64,000 nt of DNA from Melieria omissa (Eukaryota; Arthropoda; Insecta; Diptera; Ulidiidae): contig OZ020267.1 of NCBI GenBank assembly GCA_963971225.1, positions 153,007,920-153,071,919 of the forward strand. Reading direction: 5' to 3'. The notes under the pieces were generated by a model that saw only the letters and a list, made by a program, of their open reading frames with translations, did not search any database and was not told the DNA's origin. Made by a program: the position numbers and the translations under genes. Within the stretch, counting starts at the first letter, position 1, and every line of letters starts with the position of its first letter. This document shows positions 24,701 through 39,700 of this stretch, piece after piece.

Positions 24701-27700
24701 TCAAGAAATTTGGGGGGTGTTGCGAATGGGTTTGTATGAGTTCAGTCGCACCGGGTTCATCACTAACCTGGAACAGTTTGCGCGCTATATGCAAACAACA
24801 CTACTGGAGAGAATGGTGTTGGACCAGCAAAACAAAATCTCAAAGTTGGGCAAGGAGTACGAGGCAATAGCCAAGAAAGCGCTCACTGTACCGCAAAACA
24901 CGGCCGAGTTGATGGAGCTGAAGGAGTTTGTAATCACCACCGAAGAGACGACCGTAGGGGAAATGGAGCAGCGCCTGAAAGTGGTAGGTTGACGCGGTAG
25001 AGTCTCATTTGAGTTTGATCATTGAACCGTCTGAACTTTTTACATGCCTGGCGGGCAGAATATGGGACACATTCTTTGGCTGATGGATCACACGCTGTAC
25101 TCGCCACTGGAAATCAAAAATAACAGCAACACCTTCCAATGGTATCTCAAACTGCCGTCGATTTTCGAGGAGCACCGCGAAATTATCGCGGAGAAGACGA
25201 TTGAATATCAAGAGTCGCTCAAGAAGCGCATTGAGGCTTTCCGGCGTGAGTTGCAAACCTACTGGGAACAGGTGCAGGAGTATGAGTTTTATGGCGACAT
25301 CAAATATCTGCCGCGATACAAGGTAATTGGTCGGCTCCTTCTTTTGCACCAGTGCAACGAACGATACGCTTTGTGTGATTACAGCGCAAAGCAACTGTAC
25401 TCGACAATCGGCTGGTGGCCGCTATGGATACAATCGATCGCATAAACGAAGAGGAGACGGCCTATGGTTGGGAGCTAACGCAGTATCCCATTCGTAAGAA
25501 GACACACGATCAGCTGAAACCCTACAAGGTGCTCTTCGACACCGGGCAAGAGTTCATGGACAAACAGGACTTGTGGATGCACTCGCAAGTGGGCACTCAT
25601 GACCCTGACACTATCGAAAACGATGTCGCAACCATATACCGTACTGTGCAGAAACTTGAGAAACAGATGAGCGATAAGCCAGCCACCGAGCAGCTGATAC
25701 AAGATGTAAGCGTGCAAATTACAATTTTAATTGAGTATTTTATTCAGGAAATCTTCATGGAAAGCGAGTTATTCTAAACTTGAAATTGTTCCACATCGAT
25801 TAGGTGAAACTTCAAATCGAACAGTTGCGTCACCACATGCCCATAATCAGCACGCTCGGAAACCCGGGCATGAAAGCACGTCATTGGGAGCAGGTGTCCG
25901 AAATCATCGGCTTCCCAATTAAGGTGACGCCTGAACTGACTTTGGAGAAGATCATCGAATATCAGTTGGAAGAGTTTGTGCCGAAATTCGAGGCGATTTC
26001 AGAAAGCGCCACCAAAGAAAACAATTTGGAGAAGGCAATGGCGAAGATGGTTACCGAATGGGAGGACATGGCGTTCAGCGTGTCGCCATACAGGTAAATA
26101 AACTCGGATTGATTCTCCATCACTGCAGTGCGCTCACAGTTGAAATGTCACCCGCAGGGATAGCGGCACCTACAAGTTGGCTGCTGTGGACGACATCCAG
26201 ATATTGTTGGACGATCAAATAATCAAGACGCAGACGATGAAGAGTTCGCCCTACATCAAACCATTCGAGGAGCAGATACTGTGAGTGTTTCTTTGTTATG
26301 AAGTAAAAAGGGACAAAAATATGCATTTGGGTATCTTTCAGGAAGTGGGAGCAAAAGCTAATGCTACTGCAAGATATTCTGGACGAATGGTTGCGAGTGC
26401 AGGCCACTTGGATGTACTTGGAGCCGATTTTCTCCAGCCCCGACATTCAGCAGCAAATGCCGGAGGAAGGACGCCGCTTCAGTGCCGTGGATAAGGTGCG
26501 CTTCGTTGCGGAGCATTGAGTTGTTGAGTTTTTCTATTCGAAATGTTTGTTTTAGATCTGGAAAGAGCTGATGAAGCAAGTGCACTCCGATCCTAAAGTC
26601 ATGTCAGTCCTTGAAATCGATAAGATGAACGAGAAGCTGAAGAAGGCCTACAACTTGTTGGAAATCATACAGAAGGGTCTGAATGCTGTGAGTTGGTGGC
26701 ACGAAAGAACGACATCCCGTATAAACACGCTTACACTAATTTTAGTATCTCGAGAAGAAACGTCTGTACTTCCCGCGCTTCTTCTTCTTGTCCAATGATG
26801 AATTGCTCGAAATTCTGTCTGAGACCAAAGATCCTACACGTGTACAGCCGCATTTGAAGAAGTGCTTCGAGGGCATCGCTACGCTGAACTTCACTGAGGA
26901 ATTGGAAGTTACAGCGATGCGCTCATCGGAACGCGAAGAAGTGTTTTTGGTTGATATTATTTCGACCGCTAAAGCTCGCGGACAAGTGGAGAAGTGGTTG
27001 CTGGAGCTGGAGCACGCCATGAAGAAGAGTGTGCACATGAAGATCAGCCAGGCATTCACGAGCTACCGTGAGATGCTGCGTGAGATTTGGGTGCTCACAT
27101 GGCCCGGTCAGTGCGTGCAATCGATTTCGCTGACTTATTGGACTTTGGAGATAACCCTATGCTTCTTCACCGAGGATCCAGTGCTTAATTTGAAGAAGTT
27201 CCTGGACCTATGCAAATCGCAGGTCGGTTTGAAATCTATTTAATATGTTTGAATGAAGCACATTTCGGGGTGCGCTACTAAATTTGCTTGAATTTATTGC
27301 TCGTGAAGATCGCCAAAGTGGTTGAATTGGTGCGCGGCGATCTCAACACGCAGAACCGTATCACTCTGGGTGCGCTGGTGGTGCTGGATGTGCACGCTCG
27401 CGACGTATTGGCCGAAATTGTGGACCACGAAGTCAAGGAACTGAACGACTTCCAGTGGCTGTCACAGGTACTGGAATCTTAGACTTAGACTGAGCATAGT
27501 ATGACCTTTCTTTTAATGAAAAGTTGCGCTATTACTGGGAGGACAACAACCTAGACACACGCATGATCAACTGCTCACTGAAATATGGCTACGAATACTT
27601 GGGCAACACGACTCGTCTGGTTGTGACACCACTGACCGATCGCTGCTACCGTACATTGTACAGTGCATTGCACTTGCACTTGGGCGGTGCGCCGGAGGGC

Positions 27701-30700
27701 CCGGCCGGTACGGGCAAAACAGAAACGACCAAGGATCTGGCGAAGGCCGTGGCCAAGCAGTGCGTCGTGTTCAATTGCTCGGATGGTCTGGATTACATTG
27801 CCCTGGGCAAGTTTTTCAAAGGCTTGGCTTCGTGCGGCGCTTGGTCCTGCTTTGACGAGTTCAATCGTATTGACTTGGAGGTGTTGTCCGTGGTGGCGCA
27901 GCAAGTAAAGCTTTGCTTCTGCAAATGGTTGCCGGCGTGCGTGACTAAACCGTATTTGTCGTCCGCAGATTCTCACCATTCAACGCGGCATCAATTCAGG
28001 CAGTCCGACTTTAGTGTTTGAGGGAACAATGATCGTTTTAGACCCGACGTGCGCGGTCTTCATTACCATGAATCCCGGCTATGCAGGCCGCTCCGAGCTG
28101 CCCGACAATTTGAAGGTTAATCGGTTTATGTGTTTTAGTCTTTTATCCGCTTACTAACATTGCTCATTGCTGCTTTGGTTTGCGCGTGCAGGCGCTGTTC
28201 CGTTCGGTGGCCATGATGGTGCCCGACTACGCGCTCATCTCCGAGATTGAATTGTATTCCTATGGCTTCTTAACGGCCAAGCCGCTAAGTGTGAAGATTG
28301 TCGCCACTTACCGCCTGTGTTCGGAGCAGTTGAGCACGCAGTGCCACTACGATTACGGAATGCGTGCTGTGAAGTCTGTACTGAAAGCAGCGGGCGCTCT
28401 CAAGCTGCGCTATCGAGACGAAAACGAGGACATCCTGGTGTTGCGGTCAATTAAGGACGTCAACTTGCCCAAGTTCCTCAACCAGGACGTGCCGCTGTTT
28501 CAAGGAATCACGTCCGATTTGTTCCCTGGCACTGTGCTGCCTGAGCCCGACTATGTCATTTTCAATGAATGCGTGCGCGAAGCTTGCGATAAAAACAACA
28601 AGCAGTGCACCGATTTCTTCTTGGAGAAGGTGCAGCAGGTGAGCCAGTGTTGCGTTGAACGGCAAGATGGAGTGAATGCAGTGCTTTGTTTCCTAGTTGT
28701 ACGAAATGATTTGTGTGCGTCACGGCTTGATGATTGTGGGATTACCGTTTGGCGGCAAGACGACCACATACCGCATTCTGGCCGAAGGTTTAGAGTTCAT
28801 GGAAAAACGGGTGAGTTAATTAAGACGGTAGGCCGAAAAAGTAGATTTTTATATTTCATTCGCGTTTGACCCACTACTCTTGGACTGGTAATGTAGAACG
28901 CAGGCGAAAATAAAGCCATTTACACCGTGATAAACCCCAAAGCAATTACAATGGGTCAGCTGTATGGACAGTTCGATCAGGTATCCCATGAATGGAGCGA
29001 TGGCGTACTCGCTGTTAGCTATCGCCAGTTCGCCGTTTCGGATACGCCTGACCGCAAATGGTTGATTTTCGACGGGCCAGTTGATGCGATCTGGATCGAG
29101 AACATGAACACCGTGCTGGATGACAACAAAAAACTGTGCCTCATGTCCGGCGAAATTATACAACTGTCCCCCACCACTAACCTGGTGTTCGAGCCCATGG
29201 ACCTGGAGGTGGCTTCACCGGCCACTGTGTCGCGTTGCGGTATGATTTACATCGAGCCCAGTTCGCTTGGCTGGGAGCCGCTGGTGCAGTCGTGGAAGAA
29301 TGATTTGCCACCCGCCTTCCACGCCGTCAGCAAGGCGCTAATTTCCACCTTAATACAGCGCTTTTGTCCTATTTTACTGCATATTGTGCGGAAGGGTGGC
29401 CTACATGAGATCGCTCCTACCTCAGATTCGAATCTTATAGTTGCTTTGATGAACCTTTTCGAGTGTTTCATCGATGACTTCAGGGATGAGAAGTACGTGC
29501 AAAATCTTTCGGATTTGGACTTTCGCGCACAAATCGAGGGCGTGTTTGTGTTTTCGTGCATTTGGTCGTTGGGTGCTGCTCTGGACTCGAGAAGTCGTGA
29601 TAAGTTCAATTTGGTTTTCCGCGCCCTGATGGAGAAGAATTTCCCTGAAAATTTATACGAAATGTTTCACATAATGGAGGACTTGCACGTGCCAGTGTTG
29701 GCGAAGCCATTTATATTCCCCATACCGAAACAAGGCTCCGTGTTTGACTATCGCTTCATAAAGGAGGGCAAGGGTAAGTGGAAGCCCTGGCAAGACGATG
29801 TGACGTCTGCACCGCCTATTCCGCGAGACATACCTGTCAACCAGATTATCATTGTGACGAACGAGAATGTGCGTATCATTGCTCTTCTGGACTTACTCGT
29901 GAAACATGGCAAGCCGATCATGCTCGTGGGTCCAACTGGCACCGGCAAGAGCTGTTACGCCATAGATTATATGTTGAAGAAAATGGACCTGCACACGTAT
30001 AAGCCACTATTCATCAGCTTCTCGGCACAGACCTCCGCCAACCAGACGCAGGACATCATCATGTCGAAGCTGGACAAGCGCCGTAAAGGTGTGTTTGGCC
30101 CACCGCTGAATAAGAAGTTTTTGATTTTCGTGGACGATGTCTCGATGCCGCTGAAGGAGAACTACGGTGCTCAGCCGCCTATTGAGCTGCTCCGCATGAT
30201 GTTGGACCATATGATGTGGTACGACCGCAAGAACATTGTGCCTATGAAGCTGATCGACATTCAGATGATAACCGCCATGGGACCGCCGTCCACTGGCAAC
30301 ACGGTGACCCCGCGTTTCCAGCGGCACTTCAACGTAATAACGATCGACGAGTTCAATGACGAAATCCTCACTACTATATTCAGTAAGATTGTGCTGTGGC
30401 ACTTGGACACGCGGTGAGTATAATCAGCATTTGTGTGAAAGTCTGTTTAATAGTTTCATTGTTTTAGGGGTTTCTCAAAGGAATTTGATCCTTGTATTGA
30501 AGAAATTGTGTCCGCCACTCTCAATATTTACAATGAAGCGAAAATGAATTTGCTGCCTACACCAGCAAAGTCTCATTACCTCTTCAATTTGCGCGATTTC
30601 TCACGAGTCATACAGGGTGTGCTGCTTTCAGTGCCCGAGGCCACCGAAGATTTGAATGCTATTCGACGTCTGTGGGTACACGAGGTGTTGCGAGTGTATG

Positions 30701-33700
30701 GCGATCGTCTGGTGGAAGACAGCGATCGTATGTGGCTATTCAAAGCGCTTTGCGATAAAATGCAGAAGTTTTTAAACACCGTGCCGGAGAATTTGTTCGC
30801 ACGGCTTTTAAAGAAAGGCGCCAAGTTGGTGGAGGCGGACTTCCGCAGCCTCATCTATTGCGACTTCAACAATCCGAAGGCGGACAACAAAAACTACGTT
30901 GAGGTTATGGATTTGGAGGATTTGCGTAATGTGGTGGAGGCTTATCTGGTTGAATACAATAACATGTCGAAAAAGCCGATGAACTTGGTACTCTTCCGCT
31001 TTGCCATCGAACATTTGTCGAGGATTTGTCGCATATTAAAGCAGCCACGGAGCCATGCTCTCTTGATCGGTGTCGGTGGCTCCGGCCGTCAGAGCTTAAC
31101 TCGCTTGGCTTCGCATATATGTGACTATGAGCTCTTTCAAGTTGAGATCACTCGATTATATGGGCCAAACGAATGGCATGAAGATATTAAGATTATACTG
31201 CGAAAGATCGGTTCATCGGAAATGCATGGCGTGTTCTTATTCACCGATGTTCAGGTGGGGATTGCATTGTTTTAGAGTGTCTGAGTATAATTTTACACAT
31301 ACTATTTACACTACATATGCTATTTATGACCTTACTATAAGTGAGTTTTGGTATAGATTAAAGACGAATCCTTCTTGGAGGACGTTAATAATTTACTCAA
31401 CTCGGGCGAGGTTCCAAATCTGTTCTCGAACGAGGAAAAAATGGAGGTCGTGGAGAAAATGGCACAGATCGACAAACAACGCGACAAGTCTGTGCAAACG
31501 GATGGCAGTCCAGTGGCTCTGTTCAATTTCTTCGTCACGGTATGTGTTGGCTTGGGCCGAAAGAAATGTGAAAGCAGCCACAAAAATACTCATGACTACC
31601 TATTCTATCTAGACATGTAAAGACCAACTGCATGTGGTGTTGGCCATGTCCCCTATTGGCGATGCATTGCGCATTCGCATCCGCAAATTCCCCTCAATCG
31701 TTAATTGCTGCACGATCGATTGGTTCCAGCCTTGGCCGGAAGATGCTTTACTGGCTGTGTCCACGCGTTTCTTAGCGACGGAAGACCTCACGGATATAGA
31801 GCGCAAGGCAGCCATTGACATGTGCATGGAATTCCATACGACAACTCAAGACCTATCTGAAGCGTTTGCATTGCGGTTGAAGCGTCATAACTACGTAACA
31901 CCCACGTCATATCTTGAGCTGATTCAAACCTTTAAAGGGCTCCTGAACCGAAAGCGAACGTGAGTCTCTCGCAGCAAAGTTTTTCCTGAAAGTGTGTCCT
32001 TGACATTTGTTTCGTTTCAAGGACTATTCTGACCAACAAAAACCGATATCTGACTGGAATTTCGCAGCTGGACATTGCTGCGCAGCAAGTCGGCGTCATG
32101 CAAGAGGAGTTGCAGGCTTTGGAGCCCAAACTTAAGGAGGCTTCCGAAATCGTACGCTTCCACTGATCGTGGTTCTTTCGCTACACAGCTTCCGATTACT
32201 ACCGACTACCGTTATTCCGTTCTAGGTGGCTGTCCAAGTGGCAAAGGTTACAGCGGACAGCAAGCTCGCTGCCGAGCAAAGAGAAATGGTGAAGCAGGAT
32301 GAAGCAGTGGCTTCCGTCCAGGCCGCAAAAGCACAAGAAATCAAAGATGATTGCGATGAGAAACTATCCGAGGCTTTACCCATTTTGAACACGGCCCTGG
32401 CCGCACTCAACACCCTGACGACAGCCGACATTGCCGTAGTGAAGACGATGAAAAGTCCGCCGGTGGGCGTGCGCATCGTTATGGAGGCGGTTTGCATTTT
32501 GAAAGAGGTGAAGCCGGACCGCGTGGCCAATCCGAGCGGAGTCGGCACTGTAGAGGACTACTGGGGTCCGTCGAAGCGTGTGCTCAGCGACATGAAGTTC
32601 TTGGACAGCCTGATAAATTTCGACAAGGACAACATACCGCCGGCTGTGATTCAGAAATTGCAGCAGCGAGTGCTTAGCAATGAGGCCTTCGATCCCGACA
32701 AGGTGAAAACGGCATCGACGGCCTGCGAGGGTCTGTGCCGTTGGGTGATTGCGCTGACCAAGTACGACGTCGTGGCCAAGGTAGTGGCACCAAAGAAAAT
32801 TGCACTGGCAGCCGCCGAGGCGGAATACAGTGTGAGTACGCTCTGAGAGATATCTATCCATAAATTGGCGAAACGTGATCGATATTTGCAAATATAGGCG
32901 GCCATGAAATTGTTGAATGAGAAATTGGCCCAGTTGGCGCGTGTCGAGGCCAACTTGGCGGCAATTCAGAAGCAATTGGACGAGGAGCTGGCACGATATG
33001 CGTAAGTCACGACATTCCCCTCGGTATTCTCGTGTGATGTACTAAGGCAATTGATGACGATTGGTAGGATTTTGCAAGGACAACATGAAATGTGCACGAA
33101 GAAGTTGCAGCGCGCACAGGAGCTCATCTCGGGCCTGGGTGGCGAGCGAACACGTTGGCTAGATACGGCAAAGAATCTTGGACGCCTCTATAATACCCTG
33201 ACGGGCGATGTTCTGATATCGTCGGGCATAGTTGCGTACTTGGGACCGTTCACCATCGATTTTCGAGTCGACCAGATACGCAAGTGGGTCGAGAAGTGCT
33301 CTTCGTTTGGCGTTGTTTGCAGTCAGGACTTTCAATTGGCCAGTGTGCTGGGCGAGCCGGTGGAGATTCGTGAGTGGAACATTTGTGGATTGCCAACGGA
33401 TGCGTTTTCCGTTGAAAGTGCCATTATTCTAAAGTAAGTGCAAGTATCGGAATCGTAGGTAAAAGTCAAAGATGGGTTATCAAGTAAATCAAGCTAAATA
33501 CTATTTTTGTTATATCGGAAGAGAAATTTGCCCCTTTTTATTGTATTCACTTGCCAAAAGTATAATAGTTGTCGAGGTAAGGCAGGATTTCGTATGTATG
33601 TGTGTTAAAGTTTCACTTAATTAAATTCAGAGTCATAGTGCGCTGGAAGCGGGTCGTAAACTGCTTCGGCAAATGGATGAAATAGAAACATGTATGTATT

Positions 33701-36700
33701 GCAAGTCGGTTAAAGCATTATACACATGTATGATTGAATTCGTATATTATTTAACCGTCAAAAGGCAGACAACCCGCCAACAATTAGCACTGTAACTGAA
33801 AGTCATGGCGGTTTGCGTTGGAAAAAGCAATATTTGTGGGTTGTGCACATCGCACAGATGAATACATACATACATACATATTCCTGCTAATAGCCTAATG
33901 CATAATTAACAACATGTACATACACAGAAATGTAGATAAATATGTATGTGTGTACATACAAACAGATACAATACAAAACCCATTTCGAATGTTACGCCAT
34001 GCCTGAACAACACCTGACAAGTTCACACAGCATCACAAAAATACTAATAACACGAGCGCTTGCGAATGAATGAGCGAATTGAATGCCTGAGCAAATGAAC
34101 AATTTATAAATGAAAACTTGATGGATGGAAAATATTTAATGGAAAACAAAAGCGCTGAGACAGACATTTACGCGCATTCAAAATGCTTCCGCATGCGAGC
34201 GGAATATTTATATTCTCTGTGCAAGTGTGTGTGTGTATGTGTGTGCGTGCTGGGACAAGAGAACGAGGAAGACGTAATGAAAAGAGCAGGAAATAAAAAT
34301 CGCTTAAGTGAAAACGCTTAAAGTGCTGAGTTTGTTGCACGAATATTGGTTACGCACGCACTTGCACTCACACCCCGAATGCGCGCGCACACACACACAC
34401 TCACCCACGCAGGCACGCACGCACGCACGCTCACCTACGCCATGAAAAATGAGGCATTTTATTGAAAATCCTACGGTGGCGTTTTCGTGATACTTTTTCG
34501 TCATTTATACAAATGCGTGCCCGTAATAAAAACGCTTTAATCTAGCATGGCGCATTAATCAATTCGTTTTTGCTGCCGCTGCAAATATCCCGCCACGGTG
34601 TGTGCGTGTGTGTGTGTGCGAATGAGCGATACTACGTGTGCATGGTGTGCTGTGCGGTTGTTGGTGGTGTACGGTGTGGCCGAAGGTTCGCATCGCCCGA
34701 AATGCTCAGCCATTTTCCACCTTACGGAAAATTCGTTAAGCACGGCAGATGCGTACGTAGCCAACACAAGGCTGTGTGACTGGCAGTGGTGCCGGTTGTG
34801 ACGCAGCGAAAACCACCCCGACGCGACGATTGCCGCTGCAGGATGCTGCGTATGCGGTGGCCTGCCGTCGAGCAGCTTAATGTATCCTAATATGCGTGAA
34901 GTCTCGCATTTTATGTTTGTAATTAGAAGATGTTTCCCGCAGCAGCAGCAGCAGCAGCCACGGCGGCAGTAAGCAGGCATAATTGTGAAAATAAAGCGTA
35001 CACTTTTAATTTCGTAGTCGCGCTCTGAGTGCGTGGGGCGGGGGAGCGCATTAAAATATTTGCAGATGCTCTAAATTGTGTACACTTGCGGCAGTATCTG
35101 CCAACAATATTTCACAAGTACGTGTTGGCGCAGATTTCTAGCGATATGCTTTGTCTTAAGGTGAAAGAGTTAACCAACGAAATGCCAATGGTTTCTGGTG
35201 CAAGTGTACCAAACACAAATATCACAAATATATATTCGAGTTGAAAAGTTGTGTTAACCATTTGCAGGAACTCACGTCGTTGGCCGCTAATGATCGACCC
35301 ACAAGGTCAGGCAAATAAATGGGTTAAGAACCTGGAGAAGCACAATCGACTTTGTGTCATACGACTGAATCAGCCCGACTACACGCGTGTCCTGGAAAAT
35401 GCCATTCAATTTGGCTTGCCGGTGTTGCTGGAAAATATTGGCGAAGAGCTGGATCCGCTCCTGGAATCAATCCTCCTCAAGCAGCTCTTCAAGCAGGGCG
35501 GTGCTCTTTGTATTAAGCTGGGCGACTCGGTCATTGAATACAATGACGCCTTCAGGTGCGTCTTCAATCAAATCATCTCTCATATATTTCTTTATTTAAC
35601 TATTTAAACTTGTGTAGATTTTACATTGCCACAAAGTTGCGCAATCCGCACTATTTGCCCGAAGTTGCTGTCAAAGTGACGCTGTTGAATTTCATGATCA
35701 CCACGCAGGGCTTGCAGGATCAGTTGCTGGGCATAACGGTGGCAAGAGAACGGCCCGACCTGGAGGCGGAGAAGAACACGCTCATAGTGCAGGGCGCCGA
35801 AAACAAGCGCATGCTGAAGGAGACCGAAGACAAGATTCTGGAGGTGCTCTCCACGGCCGAGAACATTCTGGAGGACGAGACAGCAGTGCAGGTTCTGAGC
35901 TCCTCGAAGGTGCTGGCCAACGAAATCAGCGAGAAACAGATCATCACAGAAGCCACCGAGAAGCAAATTGACATAGCGCGTCTGAGCTATGTACCGATTG
36001 CGGCGCACTCGACCATTTTGTTCTTCACCATTGGTATGCGAAATGCTGCGGCACGCACGTGCCATGACGGCCGTGCGCGTTCGGAGCAGTTTCAAGCGCT
36101 CCGGGGCAGATAATGAATTTCCTGTGGTCAATTTTGTTTGGCAGCCAAATGACCACAGTGACAGGCAATTTAATTTCCTCATTCATGGCCTTCTGTCGGT
36201 CATGAGTTAATTAGAAAAGAGACAGAGACAGTGGGATGAGTAGTGGCCGTCCGTCTGTCCGTCCAGAATCGACCATACATTGCAGTGTAATTTGGTTTAT
36301 GATTTGTAGATATTTTTGGCATTGGCTCGAATGCACAGAACTAAACCAGCAACCATTTGCATGTGTTGCCAATCCGAGCCTGTGCGTAATGTTTTCAAAT
36401 CTAAATTTCTACTATGAAGTAGTAGCGCCTCTGAGTTTAATTTACAACAATTAGCAAATACTCTCAATTTAATTATGTTTAAATGCATTTCAGTCGAGCT
36501 GGCCAATATCGATCCGATGTACCAGTACAGCTTGGCGTGGTTCGTTGCGTTGTTCATTTCGTCGATTGACAACACCGAAAAGGTCGATGATATTGACGAG
36601 CGTCTAAAGGACTTGCGCAAGCATTTCACCTACAGTCTTTATGTGAATATTTGTCGCAGCTTGTTTGAGCGGGTGAGTGCCACTAAAGGTAGTGTAAATA

Positions 36701-39700
36701 TGTTTGCATCCCGCCCATGTACAATTCTGTAGCATCGTCTTGTTGTGATCTCTTAAATGTATTCAAATTAAAATAGAGAGCAGCACGCACGCTCACACTT
36801 TTCGGGTTGAGGGCGAAAATTCGATTTGCAGGGCAACCGTCACCACATTTCAATAGCACAGACCGTTTGTTGCCCGTCTGTGCATGTTCGTTCAATGCAT
36901 GTCAGGCGCAACGGTTGAAAGGTCACGCCGAAATTGCATGCACGCCCGTAAGCCCCGGGCCATAATTTAATATCACAAACTGTCACATAATAAACCCACA
37001 CATGGCTCGTGTTGCGGTGCGAAAGGTCCTGCGATTAAAATCGATAAAAGCAAAACGCGCCAGAACAGAGTCGAGCAAAGACAAGAGCTGCAATTAAAAC
37101 GAATGAGTGCGGATAAAAAAGAATAAAATGTTGCACGAGCGGTGTAGGTGCAGTTGTTGTTCCTTGCGCCGGCCATATTTGCTCGAGTGACACTGACGGC
37201 AGCAACTGCTCCAACAACAACTCCACCAGTCGTCAGCATCACCGAGTGCTCCCAGTGGGACGCTGACAAGCAGTCGGCCAGCCAGACTGCAGGCGTTGTT
37301 GATGATGGAAATTGCATTTTGAGAATAATTTCGCAGCACTTGCAGCAGCGAAGCGAGCAATTGCACGCACCACATCCACCAACTTTTCAAATGTAATAAA
37401 CAAGTTTTTAATTAAAATGGATTTCGAAATGGACTTAACGAAAATCCCGCTGACCCTCCATTAGACTGCGCGCAGAGCTACTCTAGCGAAAGATTTTAAT
37501 TATCGATTACAGCATTTAGCGGGCTGCACCTGTACATTCAGTTCGATTGTGTACTTTGGCGACAGTGATTAACATTGGTTTGCACAGTCGTTTCTTTATT
37601 CAAATATATTTGCTGCTCGACATCTTAATGCTATATTCATATTCATCGGACGCATGCTGCGTCTTTTGTCATTTCTCTATATGCAAAGTGCTTTACTATA
37701 GCTACTAGTTGCCCAAATATCTGCACACTTCTCGGGTTCTTTTAACTTTGGGTGGGCATTGCATGGGTGTGTTGTCAGTTCGGATGCATTGGAGTGTACG
37801 TGCGGCAAATTTTCATTCCAATTGAACATTTTCTTTTTATCTGCAATTTTCAATATTTGTTGTTAGTTAGCAGCTTCGTTATTTTAACGCTCAAGCGAGC
37901 AACTGCAGCGAATATTTGTACTTGAAATGTCACCACCGCGTTGCTTGTTTCTTTTACATTGTTGCGTTGCCTTTTTGGAGCTTTAGTAGCATTGAGCTTT
38001 GAGTTGTGCATTGAAACTGTTGAAGCAAGTATTCAATTTAAACTTGATGGCGTCTATTCCAATGTGTTTTTAGGACAAGCTTCTCTTCTCTCTGATTCTG
38101 AACATTAATCTGATGAAGTCTGAGGGAAAAGTCGACAACACAGAGTGGATGTTTCTGCTCACTGGCGGCATAGGCCTCGACAATCCCTATCCGAATCCGG
38201 CCAGATGGTTGGGCGTCAACAGCTGGAATGAGATTTGCCGTCTGTCGGCTCTGTATAATTTTAAAGGTTTACGCGAGCACGTTCAATCGAATTTGACAGA
38301 GTGGAAACTATTTTTCGACTCACCAACGCCGCAGGATAATAAAACCATTCCGGCATTTTGGGCAAATCGTCTGTTGCCATTTCAAAAATTGCTCCTGCTG
38401 CGCGTTTTTCGGTCCGACAAATTGGTGCCGGCCGTGCTTAATTTCGTTTCAGGTGAGCAGTTGGAAAAATGCAGTTTAAAGTACATCAAACCTTAATTGA
38501 TTCTTATCCTTTGTAGGCGAATTGGGAGTTCAATTTGTTGATCCGCCGCAGTTCGATTTGATGTCGTCTTTCAGTGATTCGCACAGCTGCATTCCTTTGA
38601 TTTTCATTCTCACTCCCGGCTCTGATCCGACAGCAACCTTGCTGAAATTCGCCGATGAGCAAGGCTTCGGCACGAACCGTCTGTTCTCGCTGTCACTTGG
38701 TCAGGGACAGGGACCGATTGCCGTCAAAATGATTGACGATGGCATAAAGCTCGGCAACTGGGTGGTCTTGCAAAATTGTCACTTGGCCAAAAGCTTTATG
38801 CCGACATTGGAGAAGGTTTGCGAGAACATGGTGCCGGACGCCACGCATCCGGACTTTCGTCTCTGGCTCACCTCCTACCCGGCCGATCATTTTCCGGTGG
38901 TGGTGCTGCAGAACGGCATTAAGATGACGAATGAACCGCCAAAGGGCCTGCGCTCGAATATCGTTCGCTCGATGCTGAGCGACCCAATTAGTGATCCGGA
39001 GTGGTACGACTCGTGCAAGCAGTCGCAGACCTTTAAGCAGCTGATATTCTCGCTGTGCTTCTTCCATGCGGTCATACAGGAGCGTCGCTACTTCGGCCCC
39101 ATTGGCTGGAATATACCCTACGAGTTCAACGAGACCGATCTGCGCATTAGTCTGATGCAGCTGAAGATTTTCCTGGACCAGTATGAAGGCGTGAATTACG
39201 ACGCATTGCGGTATTTGACCGGCGAATGCAATTACGGTGGACGAGTCACCGATGACTGGGATCGACGCACACTAAAGACCATCTTAAACATATATTACAA
39301 TCCGTTGGTTCTGGACGAGGAGAAGGTGTTCTACTTCGATGCGGCCAAAATCCACTATGTACCCATATTCAAGGAGGTTGAGCTATATTTGAACTTCACT
39401 AAAGAATTGCCGCTCCGAACCGAGCCTGGCATATTCGGGTTCCACGCCAATGCTGACATAATGAAGGACCAACAGGAAACCGATAATCTGCTGAGTCACG
39501 TAATTCTGACACAGGTAAAGTATGACTAGTAGCAAGTAAATCGCAACGGCTTTGGTATTTGAGTGGGTTCAATAATTTATCTTGAAATGCTTTCCTTACG
39601 CGGCTTTCAGGATCGAGTGGTAAGTAGCTTAGTGAGTAAGTAGCTGATCTTTATTTTATTATCGCGTTTATATTTCGCATTTGCTTCGCCGATTTTAAGG

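Noticed and set aside
34380..34440. CA/CACG-rich tract examined as a CRISPR-like or satellite array
   Set aside because: It is an irregular microsatellite in a eukaryotic intron, with no spacer structure.
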